Source: Pseudomonadota bacterium
GTDB taxonomy: Bacteria > Pseudomonadota > Alphaproteobacteria > Rhizobiales > Devosiaceae
Length of the DNA stretch: 64,000 nucleotides
Assembly (NCBI GenBank): GCA_023391095.1
Contig: JAEWBN010000021.1
Span: 26,004 to 90,003 of the forward strand
Direction: 5' to 3'
Made by a program: the position numbers and the translations under genes. Position 1 is the stretch's first letter. The number at the start of each line of letters is the position of its first letter. Below the pieces are notes generated by a model that was not told where the DNA came from, searched no databases, and saw only the letters and a list, made by a program, of their open reading frames with translations. This document shows positions 44,084 through 52,883 of this stretch, one piece after another.

Positions 44084-44108
44084 AAAATCGCTCCGGTGGA
44101 GCGCTTTT
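44084..44108 (+). terminator. Hairpin with T4 tail after tyrC
   Basis: CGCTCC-N3-GGAGCG flanked by AAAA upstream and CTTTT downstream. It works as a simple terminator and shares its core with the hairpin at 14144-14170. Confidence 0.6.
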
Positions 44109-44161
44109 AGGCCTCAAGGCCACGACAGCTATGCTTGAGTGGCTGGCGCCGGCGCTTAGCC

Positions 44162-44824
44162 CTAGCCCCGCAGCCCGATCAGCGCCTCGACCACGGCCTC
44201 GCCATCCTTGCTGTGCCATTCGGCCGGACCCTGCAACACTGCGATCTCGCAGCCTTCAGCATCGAGCAGCAAGGTCGCCGGCAGGCCGATGGCCACGGCC
44301 TCGCGCTTGAGGCGCTCGAAGGCGGCGAAGGTGCTGTCGGCATAAAGCGGCAGGTTGGCGAACTGGCCTTCGTCGAGGAAGGCCTGCGCCTTTTCTAGCC
44401 CGCCCGCGCCGAGGTCGAGATTGATGGGCAGGACAAGGAATTTTTCGGAATTATACTTGGTGGCGATTGCGTCCAGCGCCGGCATTTCCTCGCGGCATGG
44501 CACGCACCAGCTGGCCCAGAAATTGACCAGCAGCGCCTTGCCGCCGAAATCGGCAATGGTCATGTCGGCGCCCGCGGCGTCCTTGAAGCCCATGTCGGCA
44601 TAACCCCTTCCGGTCCCGGTGCCGGTCAGCGCCGCCAGCTCGCCCGTTGCCGCCGCGTCGATGATCTGTGCGGGGCCCGGCTGCACATCGCAGGACGTCG
44701 CCTGGGCGGCATTGCCCAGATATAGCCACGCCGCTATAGCTACGCCCAAACCAGCCACCCCCAGGATCACCGGCGTCAGCATGGAGCGGGTCTGCTTGGG
44801 ATTGGGTGCGCTGGTCTCGGACAT
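44162..44824 (-). CDS. TlpA-type membrane-anchored thiol-disulfide oxidoreductase
   Basis: A 220-residue periplasmic thioredoxin-like protein with an N-terminal anchor (about 18-37) and active site WCVPC (Cys107, Cys110) followed by REEMPALD. The TlpA/ResE-like layout suggests reduction of cytochrome c haem-site or CuA cysteines. In Hyphomicrobiales this gene commonly sits divergent to argH, as here, with 23 bases between starts. Specific partner cannot be read. Confidence 0.9.
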   Translation of the reverse strand: MSETSAPNPKQTRSMLTPVILGVAGLGVAIAAWLYLGNAAQATSCDVQPGPAQIIDAAATGELAALTGTGTGRGYADMGFKDAAGADMTIADFGGKALLVNFWASWCVPCREEMPALDAIATKYNSEKFLVLPINLDLGAGGLEKAQAFLDEGQFANLPLYADSTFAAFERLKREAVAIGLPATLLLDAEGCEIAVLQGPAEWHSKDGEAVVEALIGLRG

Positions 44825-44847
44825 GGGAACTCCCGAAAGGCTAGACG

Positions 44848-46296
44848 ATGAGCAACAAGATGTGGGGCGGACGGTTTGCTTCCGGCCCCGACGCCATCAT
44901 GGAAGAAATCAACGCCTCGATCGGATTCGACCAGCGCCTCTTCCGCCAGGATATTGCCGGATCGAAGGTCCATGCGACAATGCTCGAAGCCACGGGCATA
45001 TTGACGCGAGAGGATGCCGACGCCATCCGCGCCGGTCTAGATGAGGTGCTGGCCGAAATCGAGGGCGGCACGTTCACATTCTCGCGGGCGCTTGAAGACA
45101 TTCATATGAATGTGGAATCGCGCCTTCGCGAAAAGATCGGCGATGCGGCCGGGCGCCTGCACACGGCCCGCTCGCGCAATGATCAGGTGGCCACCGATTT
45201 CAAGCTTTATGTCCGCGACAGCATCGACCATCTCGTCACCCAGATCCAGACGCTGCAGCTGACCCTGGTCAAGCGCGCCGAGGAAGAAGCCGAAACCATC
45301 CTGCCCGGGTTTACCCACCTGCAGAATGCCCAGCCGGTGACCTTCGGGCATCACCTCCTCGCCTATGTCGAAATGCTGGGCCGCGATGCCGGTCGCCTAA
45401 CCGATGCCCGCAAGCGGCTGAACGAGAATCCCCTGGGTTCGGCCGCCCTTGCCGGCACGCCCTATCCGATCGATCGCGACATGACCGCCAAGGCTCTCGG
45501 TTTTGATCGTCCGACCGCCAATTCGCTCGACGCCGTGTCGGACCGCGACTTCATCCTTGAAACGCTGGCGGCAGCCTCCATCTGCGCCATGCACCTGTCG
45601 CGCTTTGCCGAGGAAATGGTCATCTGGTCTTCGGCCCAGTTCGGCTTCGTCCGCCTCAGCGACAAGTTCACCACCGGCTCCTCCATCATGCCGCAAAAGC
45701 GTAATCCTGACGCAGCGGAGCTGGTGCGCGCCAAGGTCGGTCGGATCATGGGCGCGCTCAATTCGCTGCTCGTGGTGATGAAGGGCCTGCCGCTCGCCTA
45801 TTCCAAGGACATGCAGGAAGACAAGGAAGTCGCCTTCGATGCCCTCGATGCACTGTCCCTGTCGCTGGCGGCCATGACCGGCATGGTGGCCGACATGCAG
45901 CCCAATCGCGAAAAGATGCATGCTTCGGCCTCGGCGGGCTTTTCCACCGCCACCGACATTGCCGACTGGCTGGTGCGCGAGCTCAATATTCCTTTCCGCG
46001 ATGCCCATCACATTACCGGGCAGATCGTGGCTCTGGCCGAGCAGAAGAATTGCGGTCTCGAAGGGCTCACCATCGAAGACTTCAAGGTTGTCGACCAGCG
46101 GATCGACAGCCGCATCCACAAGGTCCTCACCGTCGAAGCCTCGGTCGCCGCGCGCAAATCCTATGGTGGCACCGCCCCGGCCAATGTCGTGGTGCAGGCC
46201 GCCCGCTGGAAGAGCTTCCTCACCGGCGAGACGCATGAGCCACGTGCCCTCACCGGCAAGAAGCGTGGCGGCCACGGCGATGGCGGAGTTGAGTAA
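44848..46296 (+). CDS. argH: Argininosuccinate lyase
   Basis: Last step of arginine synthesis, cleaving argininosuccinate to arginine and fumarate. 482 residues of the fumarase/aspartase superfamily: KMWGGRF at the start, TARSRNDQVATDF, GFTHLQNAQPVTFGHH and the signature GSSIMPQKRNPDAAEL. ATG 44848 follows GAAAGG. The C-terminal ten or so residues after KSFLTGETHEPRALTG are extra and basic. A palindromic repeat lies in the 225-base gap behind it. The LptM-type lipoprotein gene often found between argH and lysA was not found. Confidence 0.97.
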   Translation: MSNKMWGGRFASGPDAIMEEINASIGFDQRLFRQDIAGSKVHATMLEATGILTREDADAIRAGLDEVLAEIEGGTFTFSRALEDIHMNVESRLREKIGDAAGRLHTARSRNDQVATDFKLYVRDSIDHLVTQIQTLQLTLVKRAEEEAETILPGFTHLQNAQPVTFGHHLLAYVEMLGRDAGRLTDARKRLNENPLGSAALAGTPYPIDRDMTAKALGFDRPTANSLDAVSDRDFILETLAAASICAMHLSRFAEEMVIWSSAQFGFVRLSDKFTTGSSIMPQKRNPDAAELVRAKVGRIMGALNSLLVVMKGLPLAYSKDMQEDKEVAFDALDALSLSLAAMTGMVADMQPNREKMHASASAGFSTATDIADWLVRELNIPFRDAHHITGQIVALAEQKNCGLEGLTIEDFKVVDQRIDSRIHKVLTVEASVAARKSYGGTAPANVVVQAARWKSFLTGETHEPRALTGKKRGGHGDGGVE

Positions 46297-46369
46297 GTCG
46301 GCCGAATAGGAGAGACTTGGTAGCGAATTGCTGCCTTGACCCCGTTGGTTTTGGCGCACTCTGAACCTT

Positions 46370-46469
46370 CACCTCCCCCTTGACGGGGGAGGCCGGGAGG
46401 GGGTGCTAAGGCTCTGGAGTCTGTGCAGGTAGCACCCCTCCCCATCCCTCCCCGTCAAGGGGAGGGTGT
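46370..46469. repeat. Palindromic intergenic repeat after argH
   Basis: Two related arms (about 46370-46407 and 46432-46469) of the form CACCTCCCCCTTGACGGGGG and its complement flank a short non-repeated centre. Each arm is itself a CCTCCCC/GGGGAGG hairpin. A shorter relative lies at 57743-57783. It is of the REP/BIME-like type common between genes in this group; the RNA can form a long stem and may end transcription. Confidence 0.7.
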
Positions 46470-46521
46470 CTCATCCGGTCTGGGTCGACAGCGGGGACGA
46501 AGAGGGAAGATGGAGTAACCA

Positions 46522-47238
46522 TTGCCCAAATCCCGCCAGATGCGTCTTAGCGAACGCCATGTCGCCTATCTCCAGCCAAGCGAGATCAGCGAGGACATGC
46601 CCGACCCGCCCGAGGGCATGTATCGGGCGACCGAGGCAGATCATCGCGCCACCATTGCCCGGCTCTTGGGCGAGATCGAGGACCCGGGCGAAATCTGGTT
46701 CTTTGCCTATGGGTCGCTGATCTGGAAACCGGCCTGCGATTTTGTCGAGATGCGCACAGGCGTTATCCGTGGCTGGCACCGCGCCTTCTGCCTGGGCTGG
46801 CTCCATGCCTGGCGCGCCAGCCAGGCCACACCCGGCCTGATGTTGGCGCTGGACCGGGGCGGGGCCTGCAAGGGCGTCGCCTATCGCCTGCCACCGGATG
46901 CGGTCGAAGACAATCTCATCAAGCTCTTCGAACGCGAAATGGCATGGCTGCCGCCATCCTTTCCTCCCCGCTGGGTCAATGTGCGCAGTGGCGACAAGAC
47001 CATCAAAGCCATCACCTTCTGCATCGACCGCAATGCCGGACGCTATGTCTCGGGACTGAGCGATGAAGAAGTCGCTGATGTCCTTGCCCGCGCCGTCGGT
47101 TCACGCGGCTCGATGGCCGACTATCTCTTCTCGACCGTTTCCCATCTCGAGCAACTGGGCATCCACGATCCCCATCTCTGGCGCCTCCAGAGCCTGGTGG
47201 CAGAGCGTATCGAAGCGGTTTATGAGCCGGATCGATAA
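46522..47238 (+). CDS. ChaC-type gamma-glutamylcyclotransferase (first copy)
   Basis: A 238-residue protein with the ChaC glutathione-specific gamma-glutamylcyclotransferase pattern: FAYGSLIWKPACDF (residues about 56-70), RGWHRAFCLG, GACKGVAYRLP and the acidic LFEREMAWLPP helix with the catalytic-type Glu. These enzymes release 5-oxoproline and Cys-Gly from glutathione. It has an N-terminal extension of about 45 residues absent in the second copy (53207-53776). TTG 46522 with GGAG upstream was chosen. Placed between argH and lysA. Confidence 0.9.
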   Translation: MPKSRQMRLSERHVAYLQPSEISEDMPDPPEGMYRATEADHRATIARLLGEIEDPGEIWFFAYGSLIWKPACDFVEMRTGVIRGWHRAFCLGWLHAWRASQATPGLMLALDRGGACKGVAYRLPPDAVEDNLIKLFEREMAWLPPSFPPRWVNVRSGDKTIKAITFCIDRNAGRYVSGLSDEEVADVLARAVGSRGSMADYLFSTVSHLEQLGIHDPHLWRLQSLVAERIEAVYEPDR

Positions 47239-47298
47239 GTCTGGCTTTTGTTTCTTCAGGCTTTGGCTTAGGGAAGCGCTGAAGGCACACCGCTCTCG

Positions 47299-47390
47299 GT
47301 GTCATCCCGGCGCAGGCCGGGATCCATCTTGAGATTTTTCATTTTCGTCCATCCAAGGATGGGCCCCGGCCTGCGCCGGGGTGACATCCG
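47299..47390. repeat. Inverted GTCATCCCGGC-type repeat before lysA
   Basis: Left arm GGTGTCATCCCGGCGCAGGC (47299-47318 and on to about 47327) and right arm (about 47357-47388) are inverted copies of a widely scattered 30-base palindromic sequence of bacterial genomes. They lie between ChaC and lysA, ending 24 bases before the lysA start; they may form a large stem in the transcript. Confidence 0.65.
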
Positions 47391-47413
47391 GTGGTGGGGG
47401 CAGAGGGCATAAA

Positions 47414-48673
47414 ATGGTCCACCACTTCAACCATCGTGACGGCGTCCTCCATGCCGAGGACGTCAATCTCAACGAGCTGGCGAACGAGGTGGACACACCA
47501 TTTTACGTCTATTCCAGCGCGACGCTGCGCCGCCATGTACGCGTGGTGAAGGCCGCGTTCGAGGGTATCCCGACGCTGGTCGCCTATGCGATGAAGGCCA
47601 ATTCCAACCAAGCCGTGCTCAAGCTCATGGCTTCCGAAGGATGCGGCGCCGACGTGGTCTCTGGCGGGGAATTGCAGCGCGCCCTGGCCGCCGGCATACC
47701 GGCCGACAAAATCGTCTTTTCCGGCGTCGCCAAGACCGTCGCGGAAATGCGTCAGGGCCTTGCCGCCGGCATCAAATGCTTCAATGTCGAAAGCGAGCCC
47801 GAGCTCGAACGGCTCTCCATGGTCGCGGCCGATATGGGGATGACCGCCCGGGTTTCGGTGCGCATCAATCCCGATGTGGATGCGCGCACCCATGCCAAGA
47901 TTTCGACGGGCAAGAGCGAAAACAAGTTCGGCATTTCCTATAAGCGCGCCTACGCCGTTTATGCGCGCATTGCCCAGTTGCCCAATATCGAGGCGGTCGG
48001 CGTGGATATGCATATCGGCAGCCAGATCACCGATCTCGAACCGTTCGGCAATGCCTTTGGCCTCATGGCCGATCTGGTGACGGCCCTGCGCGCGGATGGC
48101 CACCATATCGAGCATGTTGATGTGGGGGGCGGCCTCGGCATTCCCTACCATCACGACGGCGAGGCTCCGCCGCATCCGGATGCATATGCGGCCGTGGTGC
48201 GCGACAAGGTCGGCCAGCTGGGCTGCTCGCTGGTGATCGAGCCGGGCCGGCTTCTGGTCGGCAATGCCGGTATCCTCGTCACCCGGGTCGAATATGTCAA
48301 AGAAGGCGAGACCAATTTCATCATCGTCGATGCGGCGATGAACGACCTCATCCGCCCCACGCTGTACGAAGCCCATCACGATATCGAGCTGGTCAATCCC
48401 TCCAACCTGCCGCCGATCACCGGCGACATCGTCGGGCCGGTCTGCGAAACGGGCGACTACCTTGCCAAGGGTCGCACCCTGGCCGGAGTCAAGGAGGGCG
48501 ACCTCCTTTCGGTGATGAGCGCGGGCGCCTATGGCGCGGTCATGGCCTCGACCTATAATTCGCGCCCGCTGATCCCCGAAGTGCTGGTCGATGGGCCGCG
48601 CTGGCACGTCATCCGCCCGCGCAAGTCGCTGGACGAGATGATTGCGCTCGACAGCGTTCCCGACTGGGTCTGA
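47414..48673 (+). CDS. lysA: Diaminopimelate decarboxylase
   Basis: Final step of lysine synthesis, PLP-dependent decarboxylation of meso-diaminopimelate. 419 residues of fold type III: YAMKANSNQAVLK with PLP lysine K61, the VGGGLGIPY phosphate-binding turn, EPGRLLVGNAGILVTRV and GPVCETGDYLAKGR, which holds the substrate-side Cys-Glu. ATG 47414 with AGAGGG upstream was chosen over an ATG 33 bases earlier. Followed by a convergent response-regulator gene after three bases. Confidence 0.97.
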   Translation: MVHHFNHRDGVLHAEDVNLNELANEVDTPFYVYSSATLRRHVRVVKAAFEGIPTLVAYAMKANSNQAVLKLMASEGCGADVVSGGELQRALAAGIPADKIVFSGVAKTVAEMRQGLAAGIKCFNVESEPELERLSMVAADMGMTARVSVRINPDVDARTHAKISTGKSENKFGISYKRAYAVYARIAQLPNIEAVGVDMHIGSQITDLEPFGNAFGLMADLVTALRADGHHIEHVDVGGGLGIPYHHDGEAPPHPDAYAAVVRDKVGQLGCSLVIEPGRLLVGNAGILVTRVEYVKEGETNFIIVDAAMNDLIRPTLYEAHHDIELVNPSNLPPITGDIVGPVCETGDYLAKGRTLAGVKEGDLLSVMSAGAYGAVMASTYNSRPLIPEVLVDGPRWHVIRPRKSLDEMIALDSVPDWV

Positions 48674-48676
48674 GCC

Positions 48677-49093
48677 CTATTGCTGCTGCTGTTGGCTCTG
48701 GCGGGCCAGCGACACAACCTCAACCGGCTTGCCGCTCAAGGCATCGTCCACCTTGGCCAGGAGATCCGCCAGGGTGAACGGTTTAGCGATCACGTCATAG
48801 ATCAGCGCATCGAGCCCATGGGCGCGCTCGCGCTGGTCGGCAAAGCCGGTCATCAGCAGGATGGTCAGGTCCGGATAGCGCGCACCAACATGCAGCGCCA
48901 GCGCAATCCCGTCCATGATCGGCATCTTAATGTCGGACAGGAGCAGGTCGAAGCGCCCCTCTTCGGCGTCGACAGTTTCGGCAGCAAGCCCGCCATCCTC
49001 TTCAGCCACGACGTCGTGGCCCTTCATGGTCAGGGCGGAAACGACAAAGGCGCGGACCGAAGGATCATCTTCGGCGACAAGAATACGGGCCAC
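48677..49093 (-). CDS. cpdR: CpdR-like single-domain response regulator
   Basis: A 138-residue receiver domain with no output domain: acidic pair D9/D10, phospho-acceptor D54 in LLLSDIKMP, and KPFTLADLL. CpdR proteins of alphaproteobacteria control ClpXP proteolysis in the cell cycle, and the start MARILVAEDD and length match; the tail ends in QSQQQQQ, unlike Caulobacter CpdR. GTG start with AGGAGA upstream. It lies eight bases after the DUF3426 gene, so the two are an operon. The CpdR assignment is by resemblance and context. Confidence 0.8.
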   Translation of the reverse strand: MARILVAEDDPSVRAFVVSALTMKGHDVVAEEDGGLAAETVDAEEGRFDLLLSDIKMPIMDGIALALHVGARYPDLTILLMTGFADQRERAHGLDALIYDVIAKPFTLADLLAKVDDALSGKPVEVVSLARQSQQQQQ

Positions 49094-49101
49094 GGGATCT
49101 C

Positions 49102-50037
49102 CTAGTGGTGTGCGTCGGCTGCGGCCTCGGGCGCAGCATGGTCTGGTACAGCGGCCGCGGGCGCCGGGGTGGCGGGGCCGGATGCGGCGACATTCTGGTC
49201 GCGCTGCATCGTGCCCGTGCCCGAAAAGCTGAGGCGCACGCGGCTGGCCTGGGCGGGCGGCGCGGTGAGGTGGGCTTCAAAAGTCGCCCGTTCTCCTGCC
49301 ATGAGGTCGGGCACGGTGGGTGACACGCTCCATTCATAGACCGGCTGGCCTTCGGCATCGAGAAGGCTGACGATAACGGGGGGCACACGCACCGGCTGGG
49401 CTGAAAGCCCCACGATCTGGGCGGAAACGGTCAGGAGTTCGCTGCCGCCACCGGCCGTCTTGATCGACTGGGCCTGGGCGAAGTCGAGCCCCACCACATT
49501 GACCCCCAGCCCCACGGCCTCATAGACCCCGGCCATGTCGGGATAACGCTCGACGATCTGCACGCGGCCGAGATAGGCCGTGGCGAGCATGACCACGAGC
49601 AGCACGGCGCCGGTGATGCGCGCCGTGCGCCGCAGCCGCGCCAGTGGCAGGCGGGAGGCCAGCTCGTTCTGGCGCCGAGAGAAGGCCGCCTGCTGCTTTC
49701 TGACTTCGGCAGCGCTGGGCGCGGGCCGGGCGGGCCGCGTCTCCTGCGCCTCCGGCGCGGGCATGTCGGTCGGCGGCGGATTGGCGCCGCGCAGTTCGCG
49801 TTCGGCCGCAACCACCTTTTCCTCGGCGGCAAGCAGCTCGTCGAGGGCATCCTCGGCCATGGCGTCGAAAAGGATGTCGTTTTCCACGTCCTGGCGCGGA
49901 GCGGCCACGGGCTGGCTCAGCGGCGCCTGCTGCCAGGCCCTGCTGCAATTGGCGCACTGCACCTTGCGTCCTGCCGACCCGATGGCCTCATAGGTCACCT
50001 GGTACTTGGTCTGACAATGCGGGCAGGAGATGATCAT
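49102..50037 (-). CDS. Zinc-ribbon membrane protein (MJ0042 ribbon plus DUF3426)
   Basis: A 311-residue protein. The N-terminal MJ0042-type zinc ribbon has Cys5, Cys8, Cys28 and Cys31 (CPHC and CANC). An Ala/Pro/Glu-rich linker follows, then one membrane helix (about 137-158) and a periplasmic-type C-domain (DUF3426) containing PPVIVSLLDAEGQPVYEW. The protein sits between cpdR and the ftsEX start on the opposite strand, the usual place in Hyphomicrobiales. Role unknown. Confidence 0.9.
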   Translation of the reverse strand: MIISCPHCQTKYQVTYEAIGSAGRKVQCANCSRAWQQAPLSQPVAAPRQDVENDILFDAMAEDALDELLAAEEKVVAAERELRGANPPPTDMPAPEAQETRPARPAPSAAEVRKQQAAFSRRQNELASRLPLARLRRTARITGAVLLVVMLATAYLGRVQIVERYPDMAGVYEAVGLGVNVVGLDFAQAQSIKTAGGGSELLTVSAQIVGLSAQPVRVPPVIVSLLDAEGQPVYEWSVSPTVPDLMAGERATFEAHLTAPPAQASRVRLSFSGTGTMQRDQNVAASGPATPAPAAAVPDHAAPEAAADAHH

Positions 50038-50247
50038 CAGACCGGCATGACGGGGTGAAACATGGCGCCGAGCCTATCCCGGCCAGGGTTAAAACTCCTC
50101 AAACCCGCGCCATGATCAAAATTGTGCCGCTTTCTCCCCGCGAAAACGCGGGCCGTGGCCGCGGGATCTCCGCCCCGCTGCTATGATGCGCCAACTGACT
50201 GATTCGGCTGGTCGCCATCGCCGCGGACGAACTGGGAGCTTTTGTTC

Positions 50248-50910
50248 TTGATCGAGTTTTCCGATGTGGGTCTGCGCTATGGTCATGGCCCGGAGATCCT
50301 CAAAGATCTGACCTTCTCGATCGAGCCGGGCTCGTTCCATTTCCTCACCGGCCCCTCGGGGTCGGGAAAGACCAGCCTGCTGCGGCTCCTGCTGCTCTCG
50401 CTCAAGCCCAGCCGCGGGCGGGTGACCATGTTCGGCGAGGATGTGGGCAATCTCAATCATGAGCGCATGCTGCAGATGCGGCGTCATATCGGCATCGTGT
50501 TCCAGGAATTCCGCCTGCTCGACCACCTGACCACGTTTGAAAACGTGGCGCTGCCGCTGCGCGTCCTTGGGCAGGCGGAAAGCGAATACCGGCCCAATGT
50601 CACCGAATTGCTTGAATGGGTGGGGCTGGGCGAGCGCATGCATGCCTTGCCGACCCTGCTTTCGGGCGGCGAAAAGCAGCGCGCCGCCATTGCCCGGGCC
50701 GTGATCGCGCGTCCCAAGGTGCTGCTGGCCGATGAACCTACCGGCAATGTCGATCCCGACTTGTCGAGCCGGCTGGTCCACCTGTTTGCCGAGCTCAACC
50801 GCACCCTGGGCATGACCATCATCCTGGCCACCCATGAATTGCCGCTGCTCGATCGCTTTTCCTATCCGCGCATGGTGCTCAACAAGGGGGAGCTGACCAT
50901 CCATGATTGA
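50248..50910 (+). CDS. ftsE: Cell division ATP-binding protein FtsE
   Basis: ATPase of the FtsEX complex that drives septal peptidoglycan hydrolysis. About 220 residues: Walker A GPSGSGKTS, signature LSGGEKQRAAIARA, Walker B VLLADEPTGNVDP and H-loop ILATHELP. TTG 50248 gives MIEFSDVGLRYG, the normal FtsE start, with GGGAG nine bases upstream; TTG 50242 is too close to it. Overlaps ftsX by eight bases. Divergent from the DUF3426 gene. Confidence 0.95.
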   Translation: MIEFSDVGLRYGHGPEILKDLTFSIEPGSFHFLTGPSGSGKTSLLRLLLLSLKPSRGRVTMFGEDVGNLNHERMLQMRRHIGIVFQEFRLLDHLTTFENVALPLRVLGQAESEYRPNVTELLEWVGLGERMHALPTLLSGGEKQRAAIARAVIARPKVLLADEPTGNVDPDLSSRLVHLFAELNRTLGMTIILATHELPLLDRFSYPRMVLNKGELTIHD

Positions 50911-51832
50911 GCGGATCCTGTCGCGTCTGCCGCGCCGCGCCGGCGCTGCGCCCATCGTTCCCGAAAAGAGCGTCGCCGGTCGCACCCTGCTGCTGCTCGT
51001 CACCATCATGGCGTTTCTCTCCGCGGTGACGCTGGGCGGGGTGGTGCTGGTGCAGAAGTCGGCCATTGCCTGGTCGGCAGATGTGGGGCGCGAGCTCACC
51101 ATCCAAATCCGCCCGGTCGAGGGCGAGGTCATGGACAGCAATCTGCGCACCGCCGTGTCGCTGGCGCAGTCGACCCTCGGCGTGGCCACGGCGCGGGCGC
51201 TGACCGTGGAAGAAAGCCAGTCCCTGCTCGAGCCCTGGCTCGGCGCCGGGCTCGATCTTTCCGCTATCGCCATTCCGCGGTTGATCGTGGTGCAATTGTC
51301 CGATCCGGCCGCCGCCGATATCGAGCTCTTGCAGCGCAATCTCCAGGCCATCAACGGGGCGAGCCTTGATACCCATGGCGCCTGGCGCCAGCAGCTCAAC
51401 ACCATGGCCGGCACGGTGGTTCTGTCGGGTCTTCTGGTTCTGGGCCTTATTGGCGTGGCCACGGTTCTGGCGATCATCTTCGCCACCCGCGGCGCCATGG
51501 CCAGCAATCGCGAAATCGTCGACGTGCTCCACTTCATCGGCGCCTCCAACCGCTTCATCGCCGGGGAATTCCAGGGGCGGTTTCTGTCCATCGGCCTCCA
51601 GGGCGGTCTTTTGGGCTCAGTGCTCGCCGTCCTTTTCTTTATGCTGATCGGCACGGCCGCAGGGAGCGTTCTGCCCAGCGAAGCCACCGCGCAGGTGGGC
51701 GTGTTGTTCGGGCAGTTCCTGCTCGGCTGGGACGGGCTTGTCGGCATCGTGCTGGTGGTGCCGGTGATTGCCGTTCTCACCGCGGTTACCTCGCGCGTCA
51801 CCGTGCGCCGCTATCTCAGCGAAGCCTCCTGA
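50903..51832 (+). CDS. ftsX: Cell division protein FtsX
   Basis: Membrane partner of FtsE, 309 residues with four hydrophobic segments (about 27-50, 170-195, 218-240, 265-290) and an extracellular loop between the first two. The NREIVDVLHFIGASNRFIAGEFQGRF stretch is the ABC/permease-contact region of the FtsX family. Start ATG overlaps ftsE by eight bases. In this group FtsEX act with amidase activators or NlpC-type hydrolases, none of which is in the window. Confidence 0.93.
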   Translation: MIERILSRLPRRAGAAPIVPEKSVAGRTLLLLVTIMAFLSAVTLGGVVLVQKSAIAWSADVGRELTIQIRPVEGEVMDSNLRTAVSLAQSTLGVATARALTVEESQSLLEPWLGAGLDLSAIAIPRLIVVQLSDPAAADIELLQRNLQAINGASLDTHGAWRQQLNTMAGTVVLSGLLVLGLIGVATVLAIIFATRGAMASNREIVDVLHFIGASNRFIAGEFQGRFLSIGLQGGLLGSVLAVLFFMLIGTAAGSVLPSEATAQVGVLFGQFLLGWDGLVGIVLVVPVIAVLTAVTSRVTVRRYLSEAS

Positions 51833-51959
51833 TCGGGATCGATTTGCGGTCCCGCGACTTACCCTGTTGCAGCTTTGGTCCGGCTGCGCAAAGCCGTTGC
51901 CAGTTTTGCCCGGACACGCTCTAAGTGAGGAAAAAGGGCCCTGCGCCTCGGGGGAAGCA

Positions 51960-52778
51960 ATGCCGCTCAAGACCGCCATCCAGGCGATCCGTACCGCCAT
52001 TTTCTACGCCGTTTTTCTCGGGCAGACGGTGATCCTCGCCATCCTGGCGGGAAGCGTGGGCCTTTTTGCCAGGCGCACCCGCTTTGGATGGGCCATTGCC
52101 CGCTACTGGTGCTGGTCCAATGTGCAGTTCCTGCGCGTCATCACCGGGCTTCATACCCATGTCGAGGGCGCCGAAAACATTCCGACCGGCGGCTGCATCA
52201 TCGCCTCTAAGCACCAGTCGGACTGGGATATCTTCGCCATTTTCCCTTATACCAAACGGCCGGCCTATATCGCCAAGAAGGAGTTGATGCGCATTCCCTT
52301 CTTTGGCTGGGCGGCCCATTCGCTCGATTGCATCGAGATCGACCGGCAAAAGGGCGCCCAGGCCATTCCAGAAATGATCAACCAGGCTCGCGCCGCCATC
52401 GAGCGGGACTGCCGCATCGTGATCTATCCCGAAGGGACGCGCAAAAAACCCCTGGCGCCGCCCGAATACCGGCAGGGCATCGTGCGGATGTATAGCGCGC
52501 TCAATGTCCCGGTCGTCCCGGTGGCGCTCAATGCCGGGCTTTACTGGGGCCGCAACAGCCCGGTCATCTGGCCCGGCACCGCAAAAGCGCGGTTCCTGCC
52601 GGCCATCGAGCCGGGTCTGTCGCCCGAGGACTTCCTGATCCGCCTGCGCGAGACCATTGAAACCGAGACGGATCGGCTGACCCTCGAAGCGCTGAACGAC
52701 GGTCTTGAGCGTCCCTTTGATGCCACCCAGCAAGCGCGCCTCGCCGCCCTGCGCGAGTGGTCAACTACAACATATTGA
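51960..52778 (+). CDS. plsC: 1-acyl-sn-glycerol-3-phosphate acyltransferase
   Basis: Makes phosphatidic acid from lysophosphatidic acid in the inner membrane. 272 residues: N-terminal membrane helix about 12-36, acyltransferase motif KHQSDWDIF (H-x4-D), YPEGTRKKP and a later PVVPVALNAG strand. ATG 51960 has GGGGGAAG upstream; the frame is open further upstream into ftsX but without support. It follows ftsX by 127 bases and may be cotranscribed with ftsEX. Confidence 0.95.
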   Translation: MPLKTAIQAIRTAIFYAVFLGQTVILAILAGSVGLFARRTRFGWAIARYWCWSNVQFLRVITGLHTHVEGAENIPTGGCIIASKHQSDWDIFAIFPYTKRPAYIAKKELMRIPFFGWAAHSLDCIEIDRQKGAQAIPEMINQARAAIERDCRIVIYPEGTRKKPLAPPEYRQGIVRMYSALNVPVVPVALNAGLYWGRNSPVIWPGTAKARFLPAIEPGLSPEDFLIRLRETIETETDRLTLEALNDGLERPFDATQQARLAALREWSTTTY

Positions 52779-52827
52779 CCAAATCACGGAACACAACCAT
52801 ACATCTAGATATCGCTTTTTCTGCCGC

Positions 52828-52861
52828 TTGACGGTCGCTAAAGTTTGTTCTATTTTTGTTC
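52828..52861 (+). promoter_or_regulatory. Promoter with LexA-type SOS box
   Basis: TTGACG (52828-52833), 17-base spacer, TATTTT (52851-52856) form a sigma70-like promoter. GTTC-TATTTTT-GTTC (52847-52861) overlaps the -10 exactly as a LexA repressor site should; GTTC-N7-GTTC is the alphaproteobacterial SOS box. The 52884 start follows 23 bases later. Binding is inferred, but both patterns are exact or nearly so. Confidence 0.65.
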
Positions 52862-52883
52862 TCATCAGCGCGGGAGAACAGCC

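Noticed and set aside
46297..47413. LptM-type lipoprotein gene between argH and lysA
   Set aside because: Such a gene is expected in related genomes, but no lipobox-containing frame with a start was found in the gaps here.
50242..50247. TTG 50242 as ftsE start
   Set aside because: It lies only three or four bases from the GGGAG ribosome site, while TTG 50248 gives normal spacing and the usual FtsE N-terminus.
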